From Bog-473 sp963745665 (GTDB lineage Bacteria; Actinomycetota; Acidimicrobiia; Acidimicrobiales; RAAP-2), in contig CAVUYE010000002.1 in assembly GCA_963745665.1 (NCBI GenBank), positions 1,860,001 to 1,924,000 on the forward strand: a stretch of DNA of 64,000 bases. The letters are read 5' to 3'. The position numbers and the translations under genes are program-made. A model generated the notes under the pieces. The model made no database searches, had not been told where the DNA came from, and saw only the letters and a list, made by a program, of their open reading frames with translations. Below are positions 9,040 through 17,119 of the stretch, piece by piece; within the stretch, counting starts at the first letter, position 1; each line of letters starts with the position of its first letter.

Positions 9040-11166
9040 TCAGAGTCCCGGGAGACCCCCCGCCACGACGCCCCGGAGGACGAGATTGACGGCTTCCCGG
9101 GCGGCCGTGGCGACCTCTGTGTCCACGGCGGAATGGGAGACCTGCTGGGCCAGATCGGCCACTGACTTCATGGTCCGGACGAAGTCCCCTGGCGCCAGCT
9201 CCCCGACGTCACGTGCGGCGACCCCCAGGGCGGTCGAGAACGACGATCCCCGGGCCCAGGAGGCCACGGCGGTGGCCAGGCCGGGCGCCGGTTGGCGGGT
9301 GCGGGGAACGAGGTGCTGCTCCTCAATGGCACGGATGCGATCGGCCAGGACCGCCAGGGCGTCGCTGCGCCACGCCAGCTCGGACCGGCGTTTGTCGCCC
9401 AGTCGGTCCTGCAGCGGACGGCGCTGCTTCTCCCGCCGGGGGCCCGCGTGGCCCGGGACGCGACGGGCCCGGCGTGGTTCGAAGACGACGGCGGAGAGGA
9501 CACCGGCCAGCACGGCCGGCTCGGCGCCGGCCAGGAGATCGGCCCCGAGCGCCTCGGCGATCAGGAGATCGGCCTCGTGGTAGATGCGGGACAACCGCCG
9601 GCCCGAGGCCGTGACGGTCCAGCCCTCCAGGTAGCCCATCCGCTCGAGCACGGCGACCCGGTGGTCCAACTGCTGCAGGAGGAGATCCGGGGTGCGGGCC
9701 TGCCACTGGGCGAAGGACCGCTGCAGCACGGCGCTCGCCGTGTCGCGGTCGAACCGCGAAACCAGGTTGACGGCGAGGTTGTAGGTCGGCCGGAAGGCCG
9801 AGCGCAGGTCCGGCGGAGGGGCCGAGGCCACCCGAGCGGCCTCGGCGAAGGTGATCTCGTTGGACCATGCCACGACGGCATGGCCCTCTTCGTCGAGTCC
9901 CCGGCGCCCGGCGCGGCCCGTGAGCTGCAGATACTCCCCCGAGGTCAGCGTGGCCCGCCCGGCGCCGCCGTACTTGGTGAAGCGCTCGATGACGACGGAG
10001 CGGGCCGGCATGTTGATCCCGAGCGACAGCGTCTCGGTGGCGAACACGACCTTGAGGAGCCCGGCCGCGAAGCACTCCTCCACTGTCTCGCGAAACACCG
10101 GGACCAGTCCGGCGTGGTGGGCCGCCACGCCACGCTCCAGGCCCTCGAGCCATTCGTCGTAGCCGAGGACGCGCAGGTCGTCGTCGTCCAGCGGCTCCAC
10201 CCGGCGCTCGACGACCTGGCGGATGGCGGAGCGCTCGGCGAAGTCCGTCAGGCGGACGCCGTCGCGCACGACCTGATGCACGGCGTCGTCGCAGGCGGCG
10301 CGGCTGAAGATGAAGACGATGGCCGGCAGCATCTCGCGCTGCCCGAGTTCTTCGACCATCTCGGTGCGCCGCGGTGCGCGGAAAGGCAGGCGCGGCCCTC
10401 TCCCCCTCCCATGCCAGGGGGCGGACCGGCCTGTCTGCAGGGCCCGGCGCACCGCCTGGTCGACGCGCAGGCCCTCCCCCCCGGGTTGTCCGTTTTCGTG
10501 CAGGAGCGGCCAGAGCAGGGTCTGCTCGTCCTCCCGGCGGTGCACGGCGAAGTGGTGCCGGAGGACGATCGGGCGCTGCCGTTCGACGATGACCGACGTG
10601 TCGCCGCGCACCGAGCGCAACCAGCCCCCGAGTTCGTCGGCGTTGTTCACCGTGGCGGAGAGGCAGACGAAGCGCACCTCGGCCGGGCACAGGACGAGGA
10701 CCTCCTCCCAGACCCCGCCCCGGTAGGGGTCCTGAATGAAGTGGACCTCGTCGAGCACGACCGTGTGCAGGCTCTCGAGGAGATCGGAGCCGGCCAGCAG
10801 CATGTTGCGCAGCACCTCGGTGGTCATGACGACGACCGGCGCGCGCGGGCGCAACGTCGTGTCACCCGTCAACAGCCCGACGTGCTCCTCACCGTAGGAG
10901 GCGACGAGTTCTCCGTACTTCTGGTTGGAGAGCGCCTTGAGCGGGGTGGTGTAGAACGCCTTGCCGTGCGCCGACAAGGCCCGGTGCACGGCATAGGCCG
11001 CCACCAGCGTCTTGCCCGACCCGGTCGGGGCGGACACCAGCACCGAGTGCCCCGAGTCCAAGGCGTGGAACGCCTCGTGCTGGAAGTCGTCGAGGGCGAA
11101 AGGCAGGTCGGCCTCGAACTCCGCCGCCCCGGCCGTCCCCTGGACGGGCCACGGGAACGCGGTCAA
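9040..11166 (-). CDS. helY: Ski2/HelY-type DEAD/DEAH-box RNA helicase
   Basis: 708 residues, intact. Superfamily 2 helicase motifs appear in order: motif I SAPTGSGKT (~45-53), Ia TTPLKALSNQKY, Ib TGD, motif II DEVH, motif III LSATVNN, motif IV VFIFSRAACDD, motif V FATETLSLGINMPARSVV and motif VI QLTGRAGRRG. A C-terminal helical region with the DSHCT-like ending (VADLAQQVSHS) follows. It is shorter than mycobacterial HelY (~900 residues). The TTG start at 11166 overlaps the tatC stop (TTGA), and the order tatA-tatC-helY after pafA matches mycobacteria. Likely role is ATP-driven RNA unwinding in RNA turnover; the biological substrate is not established. Confidence 0.9.
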   Translation of the reverse strand: MTAFPWPVQGTAGAAEFEADLPFALDDFQHEAFHALDSGHSVLVSAPTGSGKTLVAAYAVHRALSAHGKAFYTTPLKALSNQKYGELVASYGEEHVGLLTGDTTLRPRAPVVVMTTEVLRNMLLAGSDLLESLHTVVLDEVHFIQDPYRGGVWEEVLVLCPAEVRFVCLSATVNNADELGGWLRSVRGDTSVIVERQRPIVLRHHFAVHRREDEQTLLWPLLHENGQPGGEGLRVDQAVRRALQTGRSAPWHGRGRGPRLPFRAPRRTEMVEELGQREMLPAIVFIFSRAACDDAVHQVVRDGVRLTDFAERSAIRQVVERRVEPLDDDDLRVLGYDEWLEGLERGVAAHHAGLVPVFRETVEECFAAGLLKVVFATETLSLGINMPARSVVIERFTKYGGAGRATLTSGEYLQLTGRAGRRGLDEEGHAVVAWSNEITFAEAARVASAPPPDLRSAFRPTYNLAVNLVSRFDRDTASAVLQRSFAQWQARTPDLLLQQLDHRVAVLERMGYLEGWTVTASGRRLSRIYHEADLLIAEALGADLLAGAEPAVLAGVLSAVVFEPRRARRVPGHAGPRREKQRRPLQDRLGDKRRSELAWRSDALAVLADRIRAIEEQHLVPRTRQPAPGLATAVASWARGSSFSTALGVAARDVGELAPGDFVRTMKSVADLAQQVSHSAVDTEVATAAREAVNLVLRGVVAGGLPGL

Positions 11167-11969
11167 CGGCCGAGCAGCTTCCCGATGCCGATGGAGAGGA
11201 AGTAGAAGGCGATGAGCGGGATGGCGAGTGCGAGCATGGAGAACGGGTCGGAGCTGGGCGTGAAGACGGCGGAGATCACGACGATGATGATCACGGCCCA
11301 GCGCCAGGAACTGAGGAGGCGCGCCGGCGTCACCACGCCAGCCAGCTCGAGCGAGACGAGGACCACGGGGAACTCGAAGGTCAGGCCGAAGATCGTCATC
11401 ATCAACAGGATCAGCCCCAGATACGGGATGGGGTCATAGATCGCCTGCAGGTTCGGACCACCCACCGACTTCAACCAGCCCAGTGCGTGCGGCAGCGTGA
11501 TGTACGCCGTCGCCGCGCCGAGGAGGAAGAGCACGAAGGCGCTCACGACGAACGGGATGGCGTAGCGACGCTCGGTCGCCTTGAGGCCGGGGGTCACGAA
11601 GCGCCAGATCTGGAACAGGATGATGGGCGAGGCCAGGACGAGACCGCCGAAGAGGGCGATCTTCACCCGGAGTGAGAGCCCGTCGAGGGGCGAGGTGACG
11701 AAGAGGTTGCAGGTGCCGTTCGAGGTGATCAGGAGCGACGTGTTGCCCTTGGCGGTCTGGTGCGCCGTCGTTGCGTCCACGCTGCAGAGCGGACGCAGCA
11801 GGAAGTGCAGGATCGGCTCGTAGGCGAAGACGGCGATCGTGGCCGCGACCACGAAGGCGATGACACAGATGATCACGCGGCGGCGCAGCTCGCCGAGGTG
11901 CTCCCCAAGGGTCATGTTGTCCGGAGACGGCCGGCTCTTCCGTTTGCCCGTGAAGGGAAGCGTCAGCAC
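11163..11969 (-). CDS. tatC: Twin-arginine translocase subunit TatC
   Basis: 268 residues from GTG 11969, or 250 from ATG 11915; the open frame continues upstream into tatA. Six membrane segments are visible, beginning RVIICVIAFVVAATIAVFAY, with the family's cytoplasmic N-terminal motif LGEHLGELRRR and a FQIWRFVTPGL segment that matches the conserved FQxWxFxxPGL of TatC. It forms the receptor core that recognises twin-arginine signal peptides. I favour the GTG start because a TGA ending a natural-looking TatA/B tail lies 12 bp before it in another frame. It is coupled to helY through a 4-base stop/start overlap. Confidence 0.88.
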   Translation of the reverse strand: MLTLPFTGKRKSRPSPDNMTLGEHLGELRRRVIICVIAFVVAATIAVFAYEPILHFLLRPLCSVDATTAHQTAKGNTSLLITSNGTCNLFVTSPLDGLSLRVKIALFGGLVLASPIILFQIWRFVTPGLKATERRYAIPFVVSAFVLFLLGAATAYITLPHALGWLKSVGGPNLQAIYDPIPYLGLILLMMTIFGLTFEFPVVLVSLELAGVVTPARLLSSWRWAVIIIVVISAVFTPSSDPFSMLALAIPLIAFYFLSIGIGKLLGR

Positions 11970-11980
11970 GGACGTGCCGT

Positions 11981-12485
11981 TCAGTTCAGGGTCGGGTCGC
12001 CGGGAACAACCACGCCGGATGACTGGGGGGCTCGCGGCGGGCGTTCGACATGGATCGGGGTCGGCCGGGGTGGCGATGCCGGTGTGGTGCCCGGTGCTGG
12101 TTCCTGCGTCGGCCGGGCGTGCGGGTCGGCTGCACGCGCCGGTTGCCGTGTCAGCCGGTGCGTCCGCCGCGGCAGCGTTTCCGTTCTGGCTGGCCGGCGC
12201 CGGAGGTTGGAACGAACCGTCGGGTTCCTCCTCGGGCTCGGGCGACATGTTCGAGAGGTGGTTGAGCAGCGCCGAGGGTGAACGAGCGAGGCGGGCGATC
12301 TCCGAAGTCGGGGGCAGGTCCGGCATGGTGTTGCGCACCTCGGATTCCATCCGGTGGCGGAACTCGTTGAAGGAGCGCCACGCGCCGCCCAGCTGCCGGG
12401 CGACCTGGGGCAGGCGATCAGGGCCGAGGAGGATGATGGCGACCACGCCGATCACGAGCAGCTTGCCTGGGTCGAGATTCAACAT
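11981..12485 (-). CDS. tatA: TatA/TatB-family translocase subunit (frame probably broken near 12140)
   Basis: Starts at ATG 12485 (MLNLDPGKLL). One short membrane helix (LLVIGVVAIILLGPDRLP) is followed by an amphipathic helix (VARQLGGAWRSFNEFRHRM), the defining TatA/B layout; GPDRLP takes the place of the FGPKKLP/GPERLP hinge. The acidic/proline tail continues unbroken into tatC in the frame as given. However, in the +2 frame the tail reads PTQEPAPGTTPASPPRPTP and stops at TGA 11983-11981, just before a GTG start for tatC. I therefore treat them as two genes with a one-base error near 12140. Whether it acts as TatA or TatB cannot be decided. Confidence 0.7.
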
Positions 12486-12507
12486 GTGCCTTCACTCTAC
12501 GGTGCGG

Positions 12508-13866
12508 TTACAAGGACTGGATGAGTCGCTCGACCCGCTCGTCATGGGACTTGAACGGGTCTTTCAGAAGCACGGTCCGTTGCGCCTGGTCGTTCAGCTT
12601 GAGGTGGACCCAGTCCACCGTGAAGTCCCGCCGGCGTTCCTTGGCCCGCTTCACGAACGCGCCCCGGAGTCTGGCCCGGGTCGTCTCGGGCGGCTTGGTC
12701 ATGGCCTCGGTGATGGCCTCGTCGGTGCACGTGCGGTCCATCTCGTCACGCTGCTGCAACTTGTAGAACAGCCCCCGGCTCCGGTCGACGTCGTGGTACA
12801 TGAGGTCGATCATCGCCACCTTGGGGTGCGAGAGCGACACGTCGTGACGTGCCCGCATCTGCTCCACCAGCCGGTGCTTGGCCACCCAGTCGCACTCGCG
12901 CCACAGGGAGGTCGGATCCGCTTCCAGGCCCTTCAGGCAGTGCTCCCACATATCGAGGGCGCGGTCCTCCTCCGGGGAGAGGCCGCGACGGTCGCGGAAC
13001 TTCAACGCCCGCTCGAGATATTCGACCTGAATGTCGAGGGCGCGCATCTCACGGCCGTTGGCCAGGCGGACGCGGCGCTGGCAGGTGATGTCGTGACTGA
13101 TCTCCCGGATGGCCCGGATGGGGTTCTCGAGCGTCAGGTCGCGCAACACCGTCGAGGAGTCCTCCAGCATGGCCAGGAGGATGGAGGTCGTCCCGATCTT
13201 CAGGAATGTCGCGTACTCGCTCATGTTGGAGTCGCCGACGATCACGTGCAGGCGGCGGAAGCGCTCGGCGTCGGCGTGGGGCTCATCGCGCGTGTTGATG
13301 ATGGGCCGGCTGCGCGTGGTGGCCGACGAGACGCCTTCCCAGATGTGCTCGGCGCGCTGGCTGAGGCAGAACACCGCCCCCCGTGCCGTCTGCAGGACCT
13401 TGCCCGCGCCGGCGTAGATCTGGCGGGAGACCAGGAACGGGATGAGCACCTCGGTGTAACGGTTGAACTCGTCGTTTCGTTCGGTCAGATAGTTCTCGTG
13501 GCAGCCGTAGGAGTTGCCGACGGAATCAGTGTTGTTCTTGAACAGGTAGACCTCGCCGCGGATCCCCTCTTCCCGCAGACGCGCCTGGGCCCCGGTGACC
13601 AGCTGGGCCAGGATCCACTCCCCCGCCTTGTCGTGCACGACCACGTCGCTGATGCGGTCGCACTCGGGGGTGGCGTATTCGGGGTGGCTGCCGACGTCGA
13701 GATAGAGGCGGGCGCCGTTCTCGAGGAAGACATTCGACGAACGACCCCACGAGACCACGCGCCGAAACAGGTAGCGCGCCACCTCGTCGGGGCTCAGGCG
13801 ACGCTGCCCGCGCAGCGTGAAGGTCACCCCGTACTCGTTCTCGATGCCGAAGATGCGGCGTTCCAC
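12508..13866 (-). CDS. pafA: Pup-protein ligase PafA
   Basis: 452 residues, intact, GTG start (MERRIFGIENEYG). PafA activates the C-terminal Glu of Pup with ATP and joins it to substrate lysines. The carboxylate-amine-ligase core shows IENEYGVTF with the metal-binding Glu residues, the catalytic-Asp neighbourhood LYLDVGSHPEYATPEC, the NNTDSVGNSYGCHENYL motif, and NTRDEPHADAERFRRLHVI shared with Dop. A small C-terminal domain ends HDERVERLIQSL. It lies 20 bp after prcA and 22 bp before tatA. The pafB/pafC regulator genes that separate these in mycobacteria are absent here. A TACGGT hexamer seven bases before the GTG could drive a leaderless transcript. Confidence 0.95.
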   Translation of the reverse strand: MERRIFGIENEYGVTFTLRGQRRLSPDEVARYLFRRVVSWGRSSNVFLENGARLYLDVGSHPEYATPECDRISDVVVHDKAGEWILAQLVTGAQARLREEGIRGEVYLFKNNTDSVGNSYGCHENYLTERNDEFNRYTEVLIPFLVSRQIYAGAGKVLQTARGAVFCLSQRAEHIWEGVSSATTRSRPIINTRDEPHADAERFRRLHVIVGDSNMSEYATFLKIGTTSILLAMLEDSSTVLRDLTLENPIRAIREISHDITCQRRVRLANGREMRALDIQVEYLERALKFRDRRGLSPEEDRALDMWEHCLKGLEADPTSLWRECDWVAKHRLVEQMRARHDVSLSHPKVAMIDLMYHDVDRSRGLFYKLQQRDEMDRTCTDEAITEAMTKPPETTRARLRGAFVKRAKERRRDFTVDWVHLKLNDQAQRTVLLKDPFKSHDERVERLIQSL

Positions 13867-13886
13867 CAGGCCAACCGTACTGCTGC

Positions 13887-14558
13887 CTATGCCAGCAGTT
13901 GTGCCAGCTCCTCTTCGTCGATCCGCCGGAAGGTGCGGCGGCCGTTTCCCCGGCTCAGGATGGCCGCCTCCAGGTCAGCGGCCCCCAGCGTCCGGTCCGG
14001 GCCGGCCAGGGCTGCCGTGGTCGCCGTGACCGCCGTCGACAAGTCCCAGTCGGCCTGCCACGCTGCGCCGACGCGCTCGGTGATGGTCTCCGCGTCGCCA
14101 CCGAGCACCGCGAAGCGGTCCTCATCGGTGATCGTGCCCTCATAGGCGATGTGGTACAGCTGGTCCTCGTCCTCCCCCAGCTCGGCCACCAGGATCTCGA
14201 CCTCGAGCGGCTTCATCTCGTGCGTGAAGACGTTGCCGAGGTACTGCGCGTAGAGGTTGGCCAGTGAACGGGCGTCGACGTCTTCGCGACTGTACGCGTA
14301 CCCCTTCGTGTCGGCATGGCGAACACCCGCCACCCTGAGCTGGTCGTACTCGTTGTACTTGCCGACGCCACCGAAGGCGATGCGGTCGTAGATCTCGCTG
14401 ATCTTGTGCAGCGTGCGCGACGGATTCTCGGCCACGATGGCGATGCCGACGTCATAGGTCGTGGCGACCAGCGATCGGCCCCGGGCGATCCCCTTCTGGG
14501 CGTACTCGGCCCGGTCCTTCATCACCTGTTCCGGTGCCACGTAGTAGGGCATGCTCAC
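13887..14558 (-). CDS. prcA: Proteasome subunit alpha
   Basis: 223 residues from GTG 14558, overlapping the prcB stop by four bases (GTGA). The N-terminus (MPYYVAPEQVMKDRAEYAQKG) is the gate-forming segment of actinobacterial alpha subunits. The Ntn-hydrolase fold follows with GRSLVATTYDVGIAIVAEN and KISEIYDRIAFGGVG, and there is no catalytic N-terminal Thr, as expected for an alpha ring. It assembles the outer rings of the 20S proteasome and docks the Arc/Mpa ATPase. Length is slightly below the mycobacterial protein, with a short C-terminal tail (EEELAQLLA). Confidence 0.95.
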   Translation of the reverse strand: MSMPYYVAPEQVMKDRAEYAQKGIARGRSLVATTYDVGIAIVAENPSRTLHKISEIYDRIAFGGVGKYNEYDQLRVAGVRHADTKGYAYSREDVDARSLANLYAQYLGNVFTHEMKPLEVEILVAELGEDEDQLYHIAYEGTITDEDRFAVLGGDAETITERVGAAWQADWDLSTAVTATTAALAGPDRTLGAADLEAAILSRGNGRRTFRRIDEEELAQLLA

Positions 14559-15358
14559 GAGGCACGCTCCGCTTGCCTACGGGCGATGAGCGCGCCGAAG
14601 CGTTCGGCCACCTCGTCGTCGGGCACCTCCCGGTACCCGGCCTCGTCCACGATGGCGATGATCGGGTAGATGCCGCGCACCAGGTCGGGCCCGCCGGTGG
14701 CGGAGTCCTCGTCGGCGGCGTCGTAGAGGGACTGAATGGCCAGGTCGACGGCTTCGTCCCGAGCCAGGCCCTCGCGCCAGCCCAGCTTGATGGTGCTCCG
14801 GGCGTCGCGCCCGCCCGAGCCCGTGGCCTGGAAGTCGGTGTCCTCGTAGTGGCCACCCGTGACGTCGTAGTTGAAGATGCGGCCCGTGCTGCGGGCCGTG
14901 TCGAATCCGGCAAAGAGCGGTACGACGGCGAGGCCCTGCATGGCCAGGGGCAGGTGCTGGCGGACCATTCCGGCCAGTTGGTTGGCCTTGCCCTCCAGGG
15001 AGAGGGTGGCACCCTCGACCTTCTCGTAGTGCTCGAGCTGCACCTGGAAGAGGCGGACCATCTCAATCGCCATGCCGGCGGTCCCGGCGATGGCCACCGC
15101 CGAGAAGCGGTCGGCCGGGAAGACCTTCTGCATGGCGTTGCTGGCGATGATGTTGCCCGCCGTGGCGCGGCGGTCGCCGGCCATCACGACGCCGTCGAGG
15201 TAACGCAGCGCCACCACGGTGGTGCCGTGGGGAGCCTGCACGGGCGTCAGCGCGTCGAGGGAGCGGGCCACCGAGTCGGGCTGGCCCGAAGTCATGCGCA
15301 GGAGGCCGACGAAGTCCGGGCCCGGATCACGCTCCGGGGGAAACAGGGGAAGCGCCAC
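14555..15358 (-). CDS. prcB: Proteasome subunit beta (precursor)
   Basis: 267 residues from GTG 15358. A propeptide of about 45 residues precedes the autoprocessing site HG/TTVVALRY, which exposes the catalytic Thr46 (numbering from this start). The Lys and Asp partners of the Ntn-hydrolase site are expected in the following strands (DGVVMAGDRRATAG has the Asp and the usual Arg). The SGGRDARSTIKLGW segment and C-terminal DDEVAERFGALIARRQAERAS fit bacterial beta subunits. It lies 6 bp after pup and overlaps prcA, so the two rings are probably made in balance. Confidence 0.95.
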   Translation of the reverse strand: MALPLFPPERDPGPDFVGLLRMTSGQPDSVARSLDALTPVQAPHGTTVVALRYLDGVVMAGDRRATAGNIIASNAMQKVFPADRFSAVAIAGTAGMAIEMVRLFQVQLEHYEKVEGATLSLEGKANQLAGMVRQHLPLAMQGLAVVPLFAGFDTARSTGRIFNYDVTGGHYEDTDFQATGSGGRDARSTIKLGWREGLARDEAVDLAIQSLYDAADEDSATGGPDLVRGIYPIIAIVDEAGYREVPDDEVAERFGALIARRQAERAS

Positions 15359-15364
15359 GGGGAA

Positions 15365-15571
15365 TTACTGCCCACCCTTTTGCACGTAGTTGCGCACGAA
15401 CTCCTCGGCGTTGTCCTCCAGCACCTCGTCGATCTCATCGAGCAGGTCGTCGAGCTCCGCCTTGATCTTCTCGCCGCGCTCGGAGGTGGCGGGGGCGGCC
15501 TCTTCGACTTCGGTGTCGGCCTCGGTCGACCGCGTCGCCGAGCCCTTCTTCTTCTGTTCCTGTTCTGCCAT
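15365..15571 (-). CDS. pup: Prokaryotic ubiquitin-like protein Pup
   Basis: 68 residues, disordered and acidic. The C-terminus is VQKGGQ, so it ends in Gln and must be deamidated by Dop to Glu before ligation. The central helix that binds the Arc/Mpa coiled coil is visible as KIKAELDDLLDEIDEVLEDN. The N-terminal Lys/Gln-rich stretch (AEQEQKKKG) would thread into the ATPase. It sits directly between dop and prcB. Confidence 0.96.
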   Translation of the reverse strand: MAEQEQKKKGSATRSTEADTEVEEAAPATSERGEKIKAELDDLLDEIDEVLEDNAEEFVRNYVQKGGQ

Positions 15572-15609
15572 CGTTCCGTGTCCCCGTCCTGTGGTTCTTG
15601 CGTTCTTCG

Positions 15610-17103
15610 TTAGGAGTTCAGCCGGTTGAGCAGGTCAGACGGTCCTGTGCTCTGTGCCAGGAGGTCGCCGGTGTGCTCGGCCGTTCCCTTGAGGGGGTCC
15701 ATCATAGGGACGCGCCGCAACGGGTCTGCGCCGACGTCGAAGACGAGGGAATCCCAGTTGGCCGTCACCACAGCGTCGGGCCAGCGGGCCAGGCACTTGC
15801 CACGGAACCAGGCCCGGGTGCCCGTCGGAGGCTCCCCGACCGCATGGGCGACCTGGGCCGGCGTGACGAGCGTTCGCATGTCCAGGCGCCGGAAGACGGA
15901 CTTGTCCGGCCGCAGGTCGTGATATTGCAACGCCAGTGCAGCGACCCGGGGGTCCTTCCAGCCACACGAATGCCGGTCCTGGTAGGCCAGCAGGAGCTCG
16001 CGCTTGGCCACCCAGTCCAGGGTGTCGGCCAGCGAGGCGGGATCCGACTCCAGGCCGGACAGGACGGTCTCCCAGTGGTCCATCACCAGTGCACCGACCT
16101 CGCCCTCGTCCCCGAGCGCGGCCAGGCCGTATTCCTCGGCGTACTTGCGGGCGGCGCCGAAGATCTCCCACTGCATGTCGAGCGCGGTCGCCGTCGAGCC
16201 ATCCGTCAGGGCCAGCGGCCGGCTCAGGCTGAGGTCGGCCGACACCTGGTGCAGCGCGCGCACAGGGTCGGACAGGGAGAGGTCACGGGTCGGGCCGGCA
16301 TCGTCCTCGACCATGGCCAGCACGACGGCCGTGCTGCCGAGCTTCAAGAACGTGGCGATCTCGGACAGATTGGCGTCGCCGACGATGACGTGGAGGCGAC
16401 GGAAGCGCTTGGGGTCGGCGTGGGGCTCGTCGCGCGTGTTGACGATCGGCCGCTTCAGCGTCGTCTCCAATCCGACGATCTCTTCGAAGAACTCGGCCCG
16501 TTGCGACAGCTGGTAGCGGACGGTGTCGGGATCGAGCGCCGGGGTCTCGGTGCCGACTTTGCCCGAACCCGTGAAGAGTGTGCGCGACACGAAGTGCGGG
16601 ACCACGCCGTCGATCACCTTGGCGAACGGCACGGCCCTGTCCATCATGTAGTTCTCGTGACAGCCGTAGGAGTTGCCTTTGCCGTCCGAGTTGTTCTTGT
16701 AGACGATGGGTGCGGGCTGGTCGGGGATGCGGAGTGCCGCCGCCACCATGGCCCGGCGCAGCACCTCCTCGCCGGCCTTGTCGTAGAGGACGCCTTCGAG
16801 GGGCGTCAGGCATTCGGGGCTCGAGTACTCGGGGTGGGCGTGGTCGACGTAGAAACGGGCACCGTTGGTGAGCACCGTGTTGGCCAGGTGCGTCTCCACC
16901 ATCGGGGCCAGCGACCCCTCGCGGGCGAAGCCGCGGGCGTCGTTGCCCGGCGTCTCGTCCTCGAAGTCCCAGCCGATCTGCTGCTCGACGTCCGCCGCGT
17001 AGGCGTTGACGAGCACCGAGGATGCGGCAATCGGGTTCTGCTCGGGTCCGGGCGAAAGGATGCCGTACTCGGTCTCAATGCCGCAGACCTTGGTGATGGC
17101 CAC
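15610..17103 (-). CDS. dop: Pup deamidase/depupylase Dop
   Basis: 497 residues from GTG 17103. It is homologous to PafA but longer and opens AITKVCGIETEYGIL. It keeps the metal/nucleotide motifs: FYVDHAHPEYSSPEC with the catalytic Asp region, KNNSDGKGNSYGCHENYMM, and the NTRDEPHADPKRFRRLHVI motif. The insertion after the first strand (roughly residues 37-80, GWDFEDETPGNDARGF) corresponds to the Dop-loop that distinguishes it from the ligase. It converts Pup-Gln to Pup-Glu and removes Pup from substrates. It starts 16 bp after the arc stop. Confidence 0.95.
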   Translation of the reverse strand: MAITKVCGIETEYGILSPGPEQNPIAASSVLVNAYAADVEQQIGWDFEDETPGNDARGFAREGSLAPMVETHLANTVLTNGARFYVDHAHPEYSSPECLTPLEGVLYDKAGEEVLRRAMVAAALRIPDQPAPIVYKNNSDGKGNSYGCHENYMMDRAVPFAKVIDGVVPHFVSRTLFTGSGKVGTETPALDPDTVRYQLSQRAEFFEEIVGLETTLKRPIVNTRDEPHADPKRFRRLHVIVGDANLSEIATFLKLGSTAVVLAMVEDDAGPTRDLSLSDPVRALHQVSADLSLSRPLALTDGSTATALDMQWEIFGAARKYAEEYGLAALGDEGEVGALVMDHWETVLSGLESDPASLADTLDWVAKRELLLAYQDRHSCGWKDPRVAALALQYHDLRPDKSVFRRLDMRTLVTPAQVAHAVGEPPTGTRAWFRGKCLARWPDAVVTANWDSLVFDVGADPLRRVPMMDPLKGTAEHTGDLLAQSTGPSDLLNRLNS

Positions 17104-17119
17104 GGTGCGACCCTAACTT

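Noticed and set aside
9292..11205. A 637-codon plus-strand open frame opposite helY
   Set aside because: Antisense shadow; it shows no motif, while helY has all helicase motifs in order.
11839..14145. A 768-codon plus-strand open frame opposite tat/paf/prc genes
   Set aside because: Antisense shadow caused by high GC; the minus strand encodes clear TatA/C, PafA and PrcA.
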